A DNA stretch of 64,000 nt from JAAXXJ01 sp964412455 (lineage in GTDB: Bacteria > Nitrospirota > UBA9217). Each line of letters begins with the position of its first letter. Position 1 is the stretch's first letter. Location: positions 1-64,000 of the forward strand of contig CAYPOT010000003.1 of assembly GCA_964412455.1 (NCBI GenBank). Reading direction: 5' to 3'. Below are positions 50,947 to 59,390 of this stretch, one piece after another. The notes below the pieces were generated by a model. It had not been told where the DNA came from. It made no database searches and saw only the letters and a program-made list of their open reading frames with translations. Both the position numbers and the translations under genes were made by a program.

Positions 50947-51384
50947 CTACGCCGCCTTGAACGAGAAGGCGAGTTTTCCGAACCGGAGCTCGTCGCCGGG
51001 CTTGATCGCATGCGGCACGTTCGGCTGGACCTTCTTGCGGTTGACAAAGGTCCCGTTCGTGGAGCCCATGTCCTCGAGGGTATAGTTCGCGCCCGAGAGG
51101 TGGATGACCGCGTGTTTGCGCGATACGCCGTTCTCCATGCCGCCGAAGCTCGTCAGATCGAGATCGGGGAAGACCTCGCTGATGGGGTCCTCTCGTCCGA
51201 TGACCACTTCATCCTTCACGGGTATCTCCAGCGTGCTCCCGTCGGGAGATGCGAGCACCAGCCGTTCACCGCGGCTCTCCATCGCTGTTTCCTGCAGTTC
51301 ATTCATGGCCTCAAGCTTTGCGCCGCATTCTTCGCAGAACAGCGCTCCTCCAATGTTCTCCATCTGGCATTCTGTGCATTTCAT
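50947..51384 (-). CDS. Zinc-ribbon FHA domain protein
   Basis: Encodes 145 aa from the ATG at 51384 with AGGAGG upstream. An N-terminal zinc ribbon C3-x2-C6...C18-x2-C21 (CTECQMENIGGALFCEECG) is followed by an FHA domain (about residues 50-140) with V-I-G-R-E-D, V-S-R-K-H-A and S-T-N-G-T-F. It is cytoplasmic and binds phosphothreonine. It mirrors the C-terminal FHA/ribbon pair of the large vWA protein. Confidence 0.92.
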   Translation of the reverse strand: MKCTECQMENIGGALFCEECGAKLEAMNELQETAMESRGERLVLASPDGSTLEIPVKDEVVIGREDPISEVFPDLDLTSFGGMENGVSRKHAVIHLSGANYTLEDMGSTNGTFVNRKKVQPNVPHAIKPGDELRFGKLAFSFKAA

Positions 51385-51451
51385 GGTAATTTCCTCCTTT
51401 TTGCCTTCGAATTTGACGTTCATTCCGAACTCCGCACTCCGCATTCCGCAC

Positions 51452-52702
51452 TCATCTCATCACCTGCGTAAGTTTGCGCGTGCCGTACTCAAGCTTCTTG
51501 GTCCCTGCCGCGGTAAGCGCTCCGGTCTTTTCGAGCACAGCGATCTCGCTTTTCACGGCATCGGCGAGTTCGTCCTCGCCCAGGTTCAGGAGGACGGTGG
51601 CGGCAGCCTGGAACTTCCGCGTCGCCGCGATAATGTTGCCGGCATCGGCCTCGGTGAGCGCCTGGGTCTGGAGCTTGAACGCCGTCACCTTTTCAACAAG
51701 GTTCATTACCTCGGCATTCACCTTTGCGGCTCCGGCGGCATCGGCGGTGAACGTTATGTTCAGGTCCGCCTTGACGGTTTGGCCGGATCGCCCCCCGGAG
51801 GGGACGTCATACCTGATCTCCACCTGGCCAACCCGGTACGCGCCCGCTTTATGCGCCGGCACCCGTGCTTCGATCAGGACCGCCTGTCCCTTCCTGCCGT
51901 CAAGCGAGCCGAGGTCGGCCTGGACCATGGTGCCGCTGACCGTCCGGCTGCTTACGTCGGCGATCATCGGGACGGTGGTGAACACCTTGACCGGGCGTAC
52001 GCCGGGGCTCATGCGGCCGGTGATCTTTACGTTCGTTACGGCAACGGACTGCATGCCCTCCATCTCCTGCCGGAAGGCGTCGAGGATGGCGATGGGATTC
52101 TGGATCCAGTGCGAGTTGCCGCGTGACCGCTCGGCGATCTGGAGCAGGAGCTTCTCGTTCCACTCGTTGCCGATCCCGATGCTCGTGATCGCCACGCCCA
52201 GCTTGCCCGCTTCATCGGCAAGCTTCAGGCAGGCATCCTCGTCATCCCAGGTCTGACCGTCGGTCAGCAGCACAATGCGGTTGACGCGGTCCTTCGAGAT
52301 CCCTTTTTTCACTTCCGCGAGACCGGCGGAAAGGCCATCGGATATCTGGGTGCCGCCGCGGACGATCACTTTGGCGAGACTCGCCTTGATCTCGTCCCGG
52401 TTCTTCGCCGGCCGGCTCGGGACCAGGGTCTCGACCTGGTCGTCGAAGATCGTGACGGAGACCAGGTCGTTATCGCCCAGATGCTCCACCACGTAGCCCA
52501 CGGCCTCCTTGAGGTTGTCCATCTTTTCGCCGTCCATGGAACCGCTCCGGTCCAGGACCAGCGCAATGTTCGCCGGCATGGTCCCGAGGGTCGTCCCGGC
52601 GACGGCCTTGATGTCCACCAGCGCGTAGACAGCCTGTTCGCCGTCGGTCACCGGCAGCGAGTCCTTGCTCATGATGCAGCGGATGTTCAGTTCGTTCTTC
52701 AT
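51452..52702 (-). CDS. von Willebrand factor A domain protein
   Basis: Encodes 416 aa, with no signal peptide or membrane helix. vWA domain about residues 40-215 with the full metal site D-R-S-G-S (VLDRSGSMDG), a following T (GGTQISDG) and D (LLTDGQTWDDED). The C-terminal half is beta-rich, ending in a helical segment. In TerY-P systems a vWA protein works with PP2C and kinase partners; this one is longer than TerY. It lies between PP2C and FHA genes in one operon. Confidence 0.92.
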   Translation of the reverse strand: MKNELNIRCIMSKDSLPVTDGEQAVYALVDIKAVAGTTLGTMPANIALVLDRSGSMDGEKMDNLKEAVGYVVEHLGDNDLVSVTIFDDQVETLVPSRPAKNRDEIKASLAKVIVRGGTQISDGLSAGLAEVKKGISKDRVNRIVLLTDGQTWDDEDACLKLADEAGKLGVAITSIGIGNEWNEKLLLQIAERSRGNSHWIQNPIAILDAFRQEMEGMQSVAVTNVKITGRMSPGVRPVKVFTTVPMIADVSSRTVSGTMVQADLGSLDGRKGQAVLIEARVPAHKAGAYRVGQVEIRYDVPSGGRSGQTVKADLNITFTADAAGAAKVNAEVMNLVEKVTAFKLQTQALTEADAGNIIAATRKFQAAATVLLNLGEDELADAVKSEIAVLEKTGALTAAGTKKLEYGTRKLTQVMR

Positions 52703-52746
52703 GTTCTGTTCCTCCTTGTTCTGATCTCGAATTTCTCACTCCGCAC

Positions 52747-53658
52747 TTAGGTGACCTTGACGGCGATCGCGGTGATGTTGTCCTTCCCGCCGTTCGCGTT
52801 CGCCTGCTGCACCAACCGGGCGCAGATGACCTCGGTATGCTGTTCTTCGGTGCAGATCCTGCGGATATCCTCGTCCTTCAGTTCTCCCCACAATCCGTCG
52901 GTGCAAAGCACCAGGGTGCCGCCGCGGGCAAGGGGGACACGGTACGTGTCCACGACGACCGATTCCTCGCTCCCGATGGTCCGGAGCAGCAGGTTCGACC
53001 GCGGGTCGGTACGCGCTTCGTCCTTCGTCAGTTTTCCCAGCTCCACCAGCTTCGCCACGAGAGAATGGTCCTTCGTGATCTGGGTGATGGTGCCGTTCTC
53101 GATCCAGTAGGCCCGGCTGTCCCCGACGCTGGCGATATGCGCTATCCCTTCCGTCACCAGCGCGACGGTCAGTGTGGTCCCCATGTTCGATCCCTTGCGC
53201 AGGGCTTCCTTTTTTACGGCGGCATTCGCCTGCTGGACCGACTGCGTGACGGCCGCGAGCGGGTCCTTCTTTCGTACGCGGCCTGTCCGGACCGCCTGTG
53301 CGACCGTCTCGACGGCGATGCCGCTTGCCACCTCGCCGGCGTCATGGCCGCCCATGCCGTCCGCGACCACGAAGAGGGCGTCGTTCCCGATGGCATGCAG
53401 CGCCAGATTGTCCTCGTTCTGCGTCCGCGTCATCCCCCTGTCGGTGATCCCATTCCAGACCAGCTCGATCTGATCGGGCGTCTGTGCGGCGGGTTCGTCC
53501 CGCTCCGGCCGCAAGCGCACCGTGTGGACCGGCTGGAGCACCCGGGTCATTGCCCGCGCTGATGCCGGATCGATCCCCATCCGGGAAAGGGTCATTACTT
53601 CCCAGCTGCCGTCCATGCCGAAGATCCTTTTCAATGCGTTCCAGAGGTTGTGCAGCAT
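52747..53658 (-). CDS. PP2C-type Ser/Thr protein phosphatase with N-terminal extension
   Basis: Encodes 303 aa from the ATG at 53658 (AGGAG 6 nt upstream; the ATG just before, at 53661, is also possible). A helical extension of about 65 residues precedes the PP2C domain (about 75-303) with motifs RTQNEDN, VADGMGGHDAGE, GDSRAYW, CTDGLWGEL and GGKDNITA. It is the first gene of the second signalling block and is expected to dephosphorylate targets of the block's kinase. Confidence 0.93.
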   Translation of the reverse strand: MLHNLWNALKRIFGMDGSWEVMTLSRMGIDPASARAMTRVLQPVHTVRLRPERDEPAAQTPDQIELVWNGITDRGMTRTQNEDNLALHAIGNDALFVVADGMGGHDAGEVASGIAVETVAQAVRTGRVRKKDPLAAVTQSVQQANAAVKKEALRKGSNMGTTLTVALVTEGIAHIASVGDSRAYWIENGTITQITKDHSLVAKLVELGKLTKDEARTDPRSNLLLRTIGSEESVVVDTYRVPLARGGTLVLCTDGLWGELKDEDIRRICTEEQHTEVICARLVQQANANGGKDNITAIAVKVT

Positions 53659-54107
53659 CATAGGCTCCTGATCGGAAGATCGTTTTCCCAAGTCTGCCGG
53701 GTATACTGCATCGTCCATGCCAGAATAGTCATCTGTGGGGAAGAGTAAAATAATCTCATGAAAGCGTGTGGTTGCATGAGTAGACGGGAAAAGCTCGAAT
53801 AGGGCGGGGGGTGGGTGATATATGATTACCGAAGAGCGGTATCCGATTATCGAATGCAGGAGCGAGCGCGCCCCCCGTGATCGGGGTTAGCAAGCGATTA
53901 AAATAAATCAGTTCAACCCTGAGGATCGAAGCTCCGTGCCGTTTGCTGTAGGGAGCTTAAATCCAGGAGCGAGCTCACATTACCCGCAGCGAGCTGCAGG
54001 GACAGCAAGTCACTGGGGCCTGAGCCGCGGCGGGAGTCGCGGACCAATGTCTAAGGAATGAACAGCAGGCTTCGGAAGGCAGGAGGGAATGATCTGGTGC
54101 GCCCTGG
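53659..54107. other. Intergenic region with CTAATCGCTCGCT repeat
   Basis: No gene supported. It separates the two minus-strand signalling operons and contains repeat copy R6 (53851-54016). Confidence 0.6.
53851..54016 (-). repeat. CTAATCGCTCGCT dispersed repeat, copy R6
   Basis: On the minus strand: a first arm GCTCGCTCCTGGATTTAAGC, left hairpin GCTCCCTACAGCAAACGGCACGGAGC, TTCGATCCTCAGGG, TTTATTTTAATCGCTTGCTAA, central hairpin CCCCGATCACGGGG, and GCGCGCTCGCTCCTGCATTC. The extra arm at 53963-53990 suggests two copies fused in tandem. Confidence 0.8.
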
Positions 54108-55331
54108 TCACGCTTGGTGATCTGAGGCAAGACCGTTGAAGAGCGCGACGTCGATGTTCTTCAAGTGGGGGAGGATCTGCGGCTCTTTTACCTCGCCGCT
54201 CAGCTCCCTGTTCAGCAGGCTGAAGAACGTATTCGTGATCTTCTCGTCGAACTGGGTCCCTTGGCACCTCATTACTTCCTGAAATGCCTCGACGAGGGGC
54301 AGCTTGTCCCGGTAGGGGCGGTCCGACGTCATGGCATCAAAGGCGTCGACCAGCGCGAGGATCTTCACGCCATCGCTCAACTCCGCGTCCTTCAGGGAAT
54401 GGGGATATCCTTTGCCATCCAAACGCTCGTGGTGATGCAGGACGAACTTCTCGATGTTCCTCCAGGGAAACCTGATCTTGGACAGGATATTGTACGATAT
54501 CTGCGGATGCTTCCGGATCTCGCTGATCTCGGGGGCCGTCAGGGTCGCTCCCTTATTGATGACCTTGACATCAATGATGATCTTTCCGATGTCATGGAGA
54601 AGGCCGGCGATATAGATGCCCTCGAGGTCTTTTTTCTTCCAACCGAGCTCACGCGCGATGGCAACGGCGTAGCTTGCCACGCGATACGAATGGTCCTTGG
54701 TGTACTCGTCCTTGGCGTCGATCGCGGCCGCGAACGCTTCTATGGTGTCATGGTAGATCCGCTGCATGCTGGTATAGAGCTTTCTGTTTTCAGCGGCCTT
54801 GTTGGCCAGCGCCAGGAACAGCCGGGCGTTATGCAGGGTTATGGCCATGTGATGGGCGATCACCCGGAGGACATCTTTTTCCGCCGGGCGGAAGGCCGCC
54901 CCGCCCAGCTTTCTGCCCAGCGCGACGGCGCCGACAAGACCGCCTTTCACAAAGAGTGGGAGAAAGATTCTTGTTTGCAGTTTTGTAAAGATGGCCCGAT
55001 TCTGAAGAAAAAAAGCGCTCTCTGCAAGATCGCGCGTGGTGTGCGGATCATTGGCCCGCAGGAGCTTTATCTGTCCCGACAGGATGGGAAGGGTGATCTT
55101 CAGCAGGGCCTTGTCCCGATGCCCCTTGTCGACCAGCAGTTCGAGTTCACGGCGCTGCGGGTGGTAGACGAACAAGGCCGCGGTCGGCACGGAGAACATG
55201 CCGGTGATGACATAGAGCGCCGCTTTCATCTTCGCCGAAAGGTCCTTCGAGGAGGTCGCCTCCTGTCCGAGATCGACCAGGGACGCCATGGTGAACATCA
55301 ACCGCTTGAGATCCAGCTTTTTCTTCGTCAT
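54108..55331 (-). CDS. GAF-HD-GYP protein, probable c-di-GMP phosphodiesterase
   Basis: Encodes 407 aa. GAF domain about residues 15-180, then HD-GYP about 200-365 with HDIGK, the distal HHERLDGKGYP and DAFDAMTSDRPYR, all metal- and substrate-binding motifs. It should hydrolyse c-di-GMP to GMP or pGpG, controlled by whatever the GAF domain binds. It starts 1 nt after the STAS gene, so it is the last gene of the operon that begins with the cyclase at 59390. Confidence 0.94.
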   Translation of the reverse strand: MTKKKLDLKRLMFTMASLVDLGQEATSSKDLSAKMKAALYVITGMFSVPTAALFVYHPQRRELELLVDKGHRDKALLKITLPILSGQIKLLRANDPHTTRDLAESAFFLQNRAIFTKLQTRIFLPLFVKGGLVGAVALGRKLGGAAFRPAEKDVLRVIAHHMAITLHNARLFLALANKAAENRKLYTSMQRIYHDTIEAFAAAIDAKDEYTKDHSYRVASYAVAIARELGWKKKDLEGIYIAGLLHDIGKIIIDVKVINKGATLTAPEISEIRKHPQISYNILSKIRFPWRNIEKFVLHHHERLDGKGYPHSLKDAELSDGVKILALVDAFDAMTSDRPYRDKLPLVEAFQEVMRCQGTQFDEKITNTFFSLLNRELSGEVKEPQILPHLKNIDVALFNGLASDHQA

Positions 55332-55332
55332 G

Positions 55333-55686
55333 CTACCCCTTTCTCCTTAAGAACCGGAGGGCGTCCTCTTCATCGGCAAATACCTTGACGTGCTTGATCA
55401 GGCCCATCATTTCGAAAACATCGCGGTGAGCCTTCTTCATATTGGTGAAGTAAAGGACGCTGTTGTGTTCCAGGGTCTTCTGGACCATGCCGGTAAAAAT
55501 GGAGACCCCGATGGTGTTGATATACTGCACATCGGAGAAATTGACGATGAGCGTGTTCATGCCTTCTCCGAGCAGCTGCTCGCTGGTCCGCTCGAGGCTC
55601 ACCGCCCCCATGTCATTGATATAGCCTTTGGGCATGATGACGGCCACGTTCTGCGCCGACCTTGATGACAGTGAAAAATTACTCAT
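55333..55686 (-). CDS. STAS domain anti-sigma factor antagonist-like protein
   Basis: Encodes 117 aa from the ATG at 55686, which overlaps the end of the upstream ATPase gene. It is an SpoIIAA/RsbV-type single STAS domain, but the phospho-acceptor loop normally D-S-S/T-G reads N57-T58-I59-G60, leaving only a threonine as a possible acceptor. It probably binds the RsbW-like domain of the upstream gene product. Confidence 0.88.
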   Translation of the reverse strand: MSNFSLSSRSAQNVAVIMPKGYINDMGAVSLERTSEQLLGEGMNTLIVNFSDVQYINTIGVSIFTGMVQKTLEHNSVLYFTNMKKAHRDVFEMMGLIKHVKVFADEEDALRFLRRKG

Positions 55687-57349
55687 GCTGGGCTGCATCC
55701 TCCTTCCGCGCTCCGGCGGGTGTTCCAAGTTTTTTTATCAGTATCGTTCTGGTGCCTCCGGGGATCTTTTCAAAGGTGACCTCATCGGCAAAACGCTTCA
55801 TGAGCTTGATGCCCCAACCTCTGTTTGATGCCTTTTCGGCCCCCTGGTCGGTAAACGGCTCGCCGGTCTCCCGCACGATGAACTCCGGTCCGGCGCTTTC
55901 GATCGAGACCGACAGGCGATCGCCATCGACGGAAACGATTATCCGGATCTTGTCCTCTGCACCCTTGCCGTGCTCGATGGCGTTGATGCAGGCCTCGATA
56001 ACGGCTATCTGCATCTGTCCGACAGCGTCCTCGTTGAGCTGAAGGTTCTTGCCGATCTGCTCGAGGCATTGCGCGACGACGAGCTCTGATTCCCGGGCCA
56101 TCGGGATGGTCATGTCGAAGCGGACACCCTGCTCCTTCTGCGGGAACAGTGATTCCCGGAAAAGCCGCTCCTGCTCATGGCGGGTCTTCGCGAGGATCTC
56201 TCCCAGGTAGAGGCACTCGATAATATCCCGCACAACCAGGTCATCCGCAGCTCTGAACACACCGAACTCTCCGCGGATGAAACCTGCCAGATACAACGCT
56301 TGTACGGTGTCACTCGCCTGGGCATCCGTCAGCGCGAGGGATCTCGCGATCCGTTTGAGGGATATCGGCTCCGTCGCGTGGTAGATCGCAGCGGCCGCAG
56401 CAAGGGCGGCCCTCCGCGTCGCCAGGTCAGGGAAAAAGTTCTTCAGGACCGCGGACCAGGAGAGGGAGAGCGCGCCTTCCCTGATCTCCCCCAGGTACGC
56501 ATTCCAGAAATCCTTTTCGTCAGGCGTGCTCTTCGTGCAGGCCGCCCTGACGACGCACCCCAGGTACAAGGGATTGCCGCCGAGATGGCGTTGCAAATGG
56601 TGGGGCATGTTCCCTTCGGCGCCCCGTGCGTTCAGGAGAGCGTGAGCTATCGACGACAGGCTTTCGGGTCCGAGCGGTTGGAGGGGTATCCGCTCCAGAC
56701 CGCTCGCGACGGCCATCTCCTGGAACTCCGGCGAGTTTCCCGTGATGAGGTGGGGTGTTCTTCCTGACGACATCGGCTCCTCGAAGAGAGCGGCGAGCTG
56801 GGGCTCGGGGACCCCTCCGCGGTGAAGGCCCTTGAGACGGGGGAACTCATCGATCAAAACGACCACCGATGTCCCGGTGGCCAGCGCGGACAGGTACGGA
56901 GCATTGAGGGCAATGCGCAGGGCGTCGAGGGGATCACCGGAGCTGCGTTCATATTGGCTAAGGAGCTCGCTTGCCCAGACCGCGCCCCGCTCTTCCAGGA
57001 GCGAGGAGGCGTCAGCGAGCGATATCCCGTCAAGATGGAGCAGGGCCTGCTCTTTTTTCTCGTAGGCCAGTCGATGGCACAGGAACCGTGTCAGGTAGTT
57101 CCGGGAAAAGTCCTGTGCCGAAAGGAGCGCCGGATTGACCGAATAATAGAAGGGCGCTACCCGGTCCTGTTCCCAGAATAAACGGCCGAACAGCTGTTTG
57201 AGCAGCTCCGTCTTCCCCATGCCCCGGCGTCCGGACAGAACAGCGCTCCGTGCCGTCACCCCATGCGCCGGGGTGACCCGTTGGATGAGAGCCGCCAGCT
57301 CTTCCTGCCTTCCGATGAAATCTTTTTTCTGAAGCGCGCTGAATGGCAT
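55679..57349 (-). CDS. AAA ATPase fused to RsbW-type HATPase (anti-sigma kinase)
   Basis: Encodes 556 aa. An N-terminal archaeal-type/STAND-like ATPase (about residues 10-310) has Walker A G40-R-R-G-M-G-K-T47 and Walker B VVVLIDEF near 168. A helical/winged region (about 310-400) follows, and then an HATPase domain (about 415-545) with N-box QIAVIEACINAIEHG and G-box SNRGWGIKLMKRFADEV, as in RsbW/SpoIIAB. The fusion could make partner switching depend on an ATPase sensor state. It is 1 nt after the cyclase gene and overlaps the STAS gene. Confidence 0.88.
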   Translation of the reverse strand: MPFSALQKKDFIGRQEELAALIQRVTPAHGVTARSAVLSGRRGMGKTELLKQLFGRLFWEQDRVAPFYYSVNPALLSAQDFSRNYLTRFLCHRLAYEKKEQALLHLDGISLADASSLLEERGAVWASELLSQYERSSGDPLDALRIALNAPYLSALATGTSVVVLIDEFPRLKGLHRGGVPEPQLAALFEEPMSSGRTPHLITGNSPEFQEMAVASGLERIPLQPLGPESLSSIAHALLNARGAEGNMPHHLQRHLGGNPLYLGCVVRAACTKSTPDEKDFWNAYLGEIREGALSLSWSAVLKNFFPDLATRRAALAAAAAIYHATEPISLKRIARSLALTDAQASDTVQALYLAGFIRGEFGVFRAADDLVVRDIIECLYLGEILAKTRHEQERLFRESLFPQKEQGVRFDMTIPMARESELVVAQCLEQIGKNLQLNEDAVGQMQIAVIEACINAIEHGKGAEDKIRIIVSVDGDRLSVSIESAGPEFIVRETGEPFTDQGAEKASNRGWGIKLMKRFADEVTFEKIPGGTRTILIKKLGTPAGARKEDAAQHE

Positions 57350-57350
57350 G

Positions 57351-59390
57351 CTAGGAAAACACCTCTACCCTGTTCTTCCCCTTATTCTTGGCGCGGTAAA
57401 GCGCTTTGTCGACATTCTCGAGAAGCAGCTCGGCGGTATTCCCGTGTTCCGGATAACAGGCAATGCCGATGCTTGCCGTCAGCGCACAAGGTTCCAGAAC
57501 CGCTTTTTCCAGAGTTTGTGTCGCCCCTCTGAGCACACACATTCTCAGGCGTTCGGCAATATCGAGCGCCACGGATTCCCTGGTTTCGGGCAGGATCGCG
57601 ACGAACTCGTCCCCTCCGTACCGCGCCATGATGTCGATGGACCGCACGGTTTTCAGGAGTGTCTCTGCTATGTCCTTGAGTATCTTGTCGCCGAAAGGAT
57701 GCCCATGGGTGTCGTTGCAGACCTTGAAACCGTCGAGGTCCAGCATCAGCAGGCTCATGGGGTGGACATGCCGTTCAGACCGAGCCAGCTCGTCCTTCAG
57801 CCGCTCCAGCAGATATCTGCGGTTCAAGAGGCCCGTCAGGGGATCGGTTATCGTCAGCTTTTTAAGCTCTTCCGATTTGTTAAAAAATTCGTTCCGCTCA
57901 AGGACGATCGAGGCGTGGGTCGCAACGGATTGGATGAACCGCAGGTCCTCCTCGTCGAAGACCTCGCCGGTCGTCTTGTCCGACAGATTGAGCACCCCGA
58001 TGACCCGGTCCGCGATCTTGAGCGGCACGCTGACGAATGACAGGGTCTTATAATGCTCACGGCTCTTCTGTTTGAACCGCGGGTCGCTCTCGAAGTTTTT
58101 CACGAGGATGGGCTCCCCGTGCTCAGCCACCTTGCCTGCGATCCCTTCGCCGCGCCGTATCGTGATCTTCCCCGGAAGTTCCTGCGACAGTTCCTGGTGG
58201 ATGCCTTTTTTTGCTTCGAGGAGCAGGGCATCCGTTTCCTGATCGAGCATCATAAGAGATCCCTGTTCCGCCTTGAGGAGCTCGGCGGATTTATCCAGGA
58301 TCATCTGGAGCAGGGTCTCATAGTTCTGGATCGGCGTGATCGCCCTGGTCAGCTCTGCCATCGAGGCGAAACGGTTGAACTTCTTGTGGAGGTCCTGGTG
58401 CAATTGATAATTTTCCAGGAAGAGAGCGGTCTGCTTGCAGAAGCCGGAGATGATCCGCAGGTCTTTCTCCTGGAGAAGCCTTTCCGCAATACAGAGGATC
58501 CCTCCCAACGCCTCGTTCACCATGATCGGGAAAAAATATCGGGACTCTCGGCTATCCGGCAGGTCGGTGTCGCATGCGGCAGCGGGTTTCGCGGAGCGGA
58601 CGAACGGCATCCCGCTGAGGAGCGCGTTCACGATGGCATCCTGCGAGCTGATGCTGAACGCCTCTGTCGGCATTCCGCTCCTGGAGAGGCCGTACAGACT
58701 GGTATAGCGGTCATGCTGCCGGTCGAGAGCAAGAATGGTGATGCGGTCGATATCAAGCAGCGTCGACAGATTGTACAGCATGTTCTGGTATCGTGTCTCC
58801 GGCTGCTCCGCGGCGGCAGAACCCCAGAGCGAGAATACGTCCATGAGGCTGTCGAACTTTTTCCGCAGGGCGCTGGTTTCCTGCATGTTCGTGAGAAGCC
58901 GGTTTACCGTGTCGCTCACAAAGCGGCAGGCTTTCCATGCCTGCTGCTCGCTGGTGAACGTGAGCGGTGTCGTTATGGAGATCGTGTCGAGGCCGCCGGA
59001 GGTCACGAGATTCATACACGCGCGGAAATCCTCATAGGAGGAGAACGATCCCTGCCCGAGGATCATCGCTTTCCCCTCCCGGTACTCGACCGGAAGCACG
59101 AAGTTCATGATCTTTGCATAACATTTGAAGACCTCGGGTTTTCCCGTCGAGAGGGCGTTTATCATGTGGGGATGACAGTGCGATCTGCACGGCGACTCCC
59201 GGCCCGGCGAGGAGGGGCGGAAACCGCGACAGGGAGAAGGGGTGGTTTGCGGAACGAAGAGCGAGCTTCCGGTCTGTGAATAGACATTCAAAGAAAATCC
59301 GAAACTGTCGGAAAGGGTGGTAAACAGGTCCTGCCAGGTCTCCGTCGCGAAGATGTCCTTCAGGTGCTCTCCGGTGGTCGCGTTCAACAT
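57351..59390 (-). CDS. PocR/GAF diguanylate cyclase
   Basis: Encodes 679 aa from the ATG at 59390 (GGAGG 4 nt upstream); an ATG at 59462 without such a site would add 24 residues. It has a PocR-type sensor domain near the N-terminus (about residues 10-165) with Cys/His-rich CRGF...CRSHCHPHM and CYAK, then two GAF domains (about 195-340 and 355-510), and GGDEF (about 515-679) with RYGGDEF and I-site R-S-I-D five residues before. It makes c-di-GMP with feedback inhibition; PocR domains bind small hydrocarbon-like ligands in known cases. First gene of a four-gene operon that also encodes an HD-GYP hydrolase. Confidence 0.93.
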   Translation of the reverse strand: MLNATTGEHLKDIFATETWQDLFTTLSDSFGFSLNVYSQTGSSLFVPQTTPSPCRGFRPSSPGRESPCRSHCHPHMINALSTGKPEVFKCYAKIMNFVLPVEYREGKAMILGQGSFSSYEDFRACMNLVTSGGLDTISITTPLTFTSEQQAWKACRFVSDTVNRLLTNMQETSALRKKFDSLMDVFSLWGSAAAEQPETRYQNMLYNLSTLLDIDRITILALDRQHDRYTSLYGLSRSGMPTEAFSISSQDAIVNALLSGMPFVRSAKPAAACDTDLPDSRESRYFFPIMVNEALGGILCIAERLLQEKDLRIISGFCKQTALFLENYQLHQDLHKKFNRFASMAELTRAITPIQNYETLLQMILDKSAELLKAEQGSLMMLDQETDALLLEAKKGIHQELSQELPGKITIRRGEGIAGKVAEHGEPILVKNFESDPRFKQKSREHYKTLSFVSVPLKIADRVIGVLNLSDKTTGEVFDEEDLRFIQSVATHASIVLERNEFFNKSEELKKLTITDPLTGLLNRRYLLERLKDELARSERHVHPMSLLMLDLDGFKVCNDTHGHPFGDKILKDIAETLLKTVRSIDIMARYGGDEFVAILPETRESVALDIAERLRMCVLRGATQTLEKAVLEPCALTASIGIACYPEHGNTAELLLENVDKALYRAKNKGKNRVEVFS

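Noticed and set aside
40170..53658. Complete TerY-P or T6SS locus
   Set aside because: The kinase/PP2C/FHA/vWA parts are present, but no TerD/TerC, VipA/VipB, Hcp tube, VgrG or TssM genes are seen, so neither system can be named.
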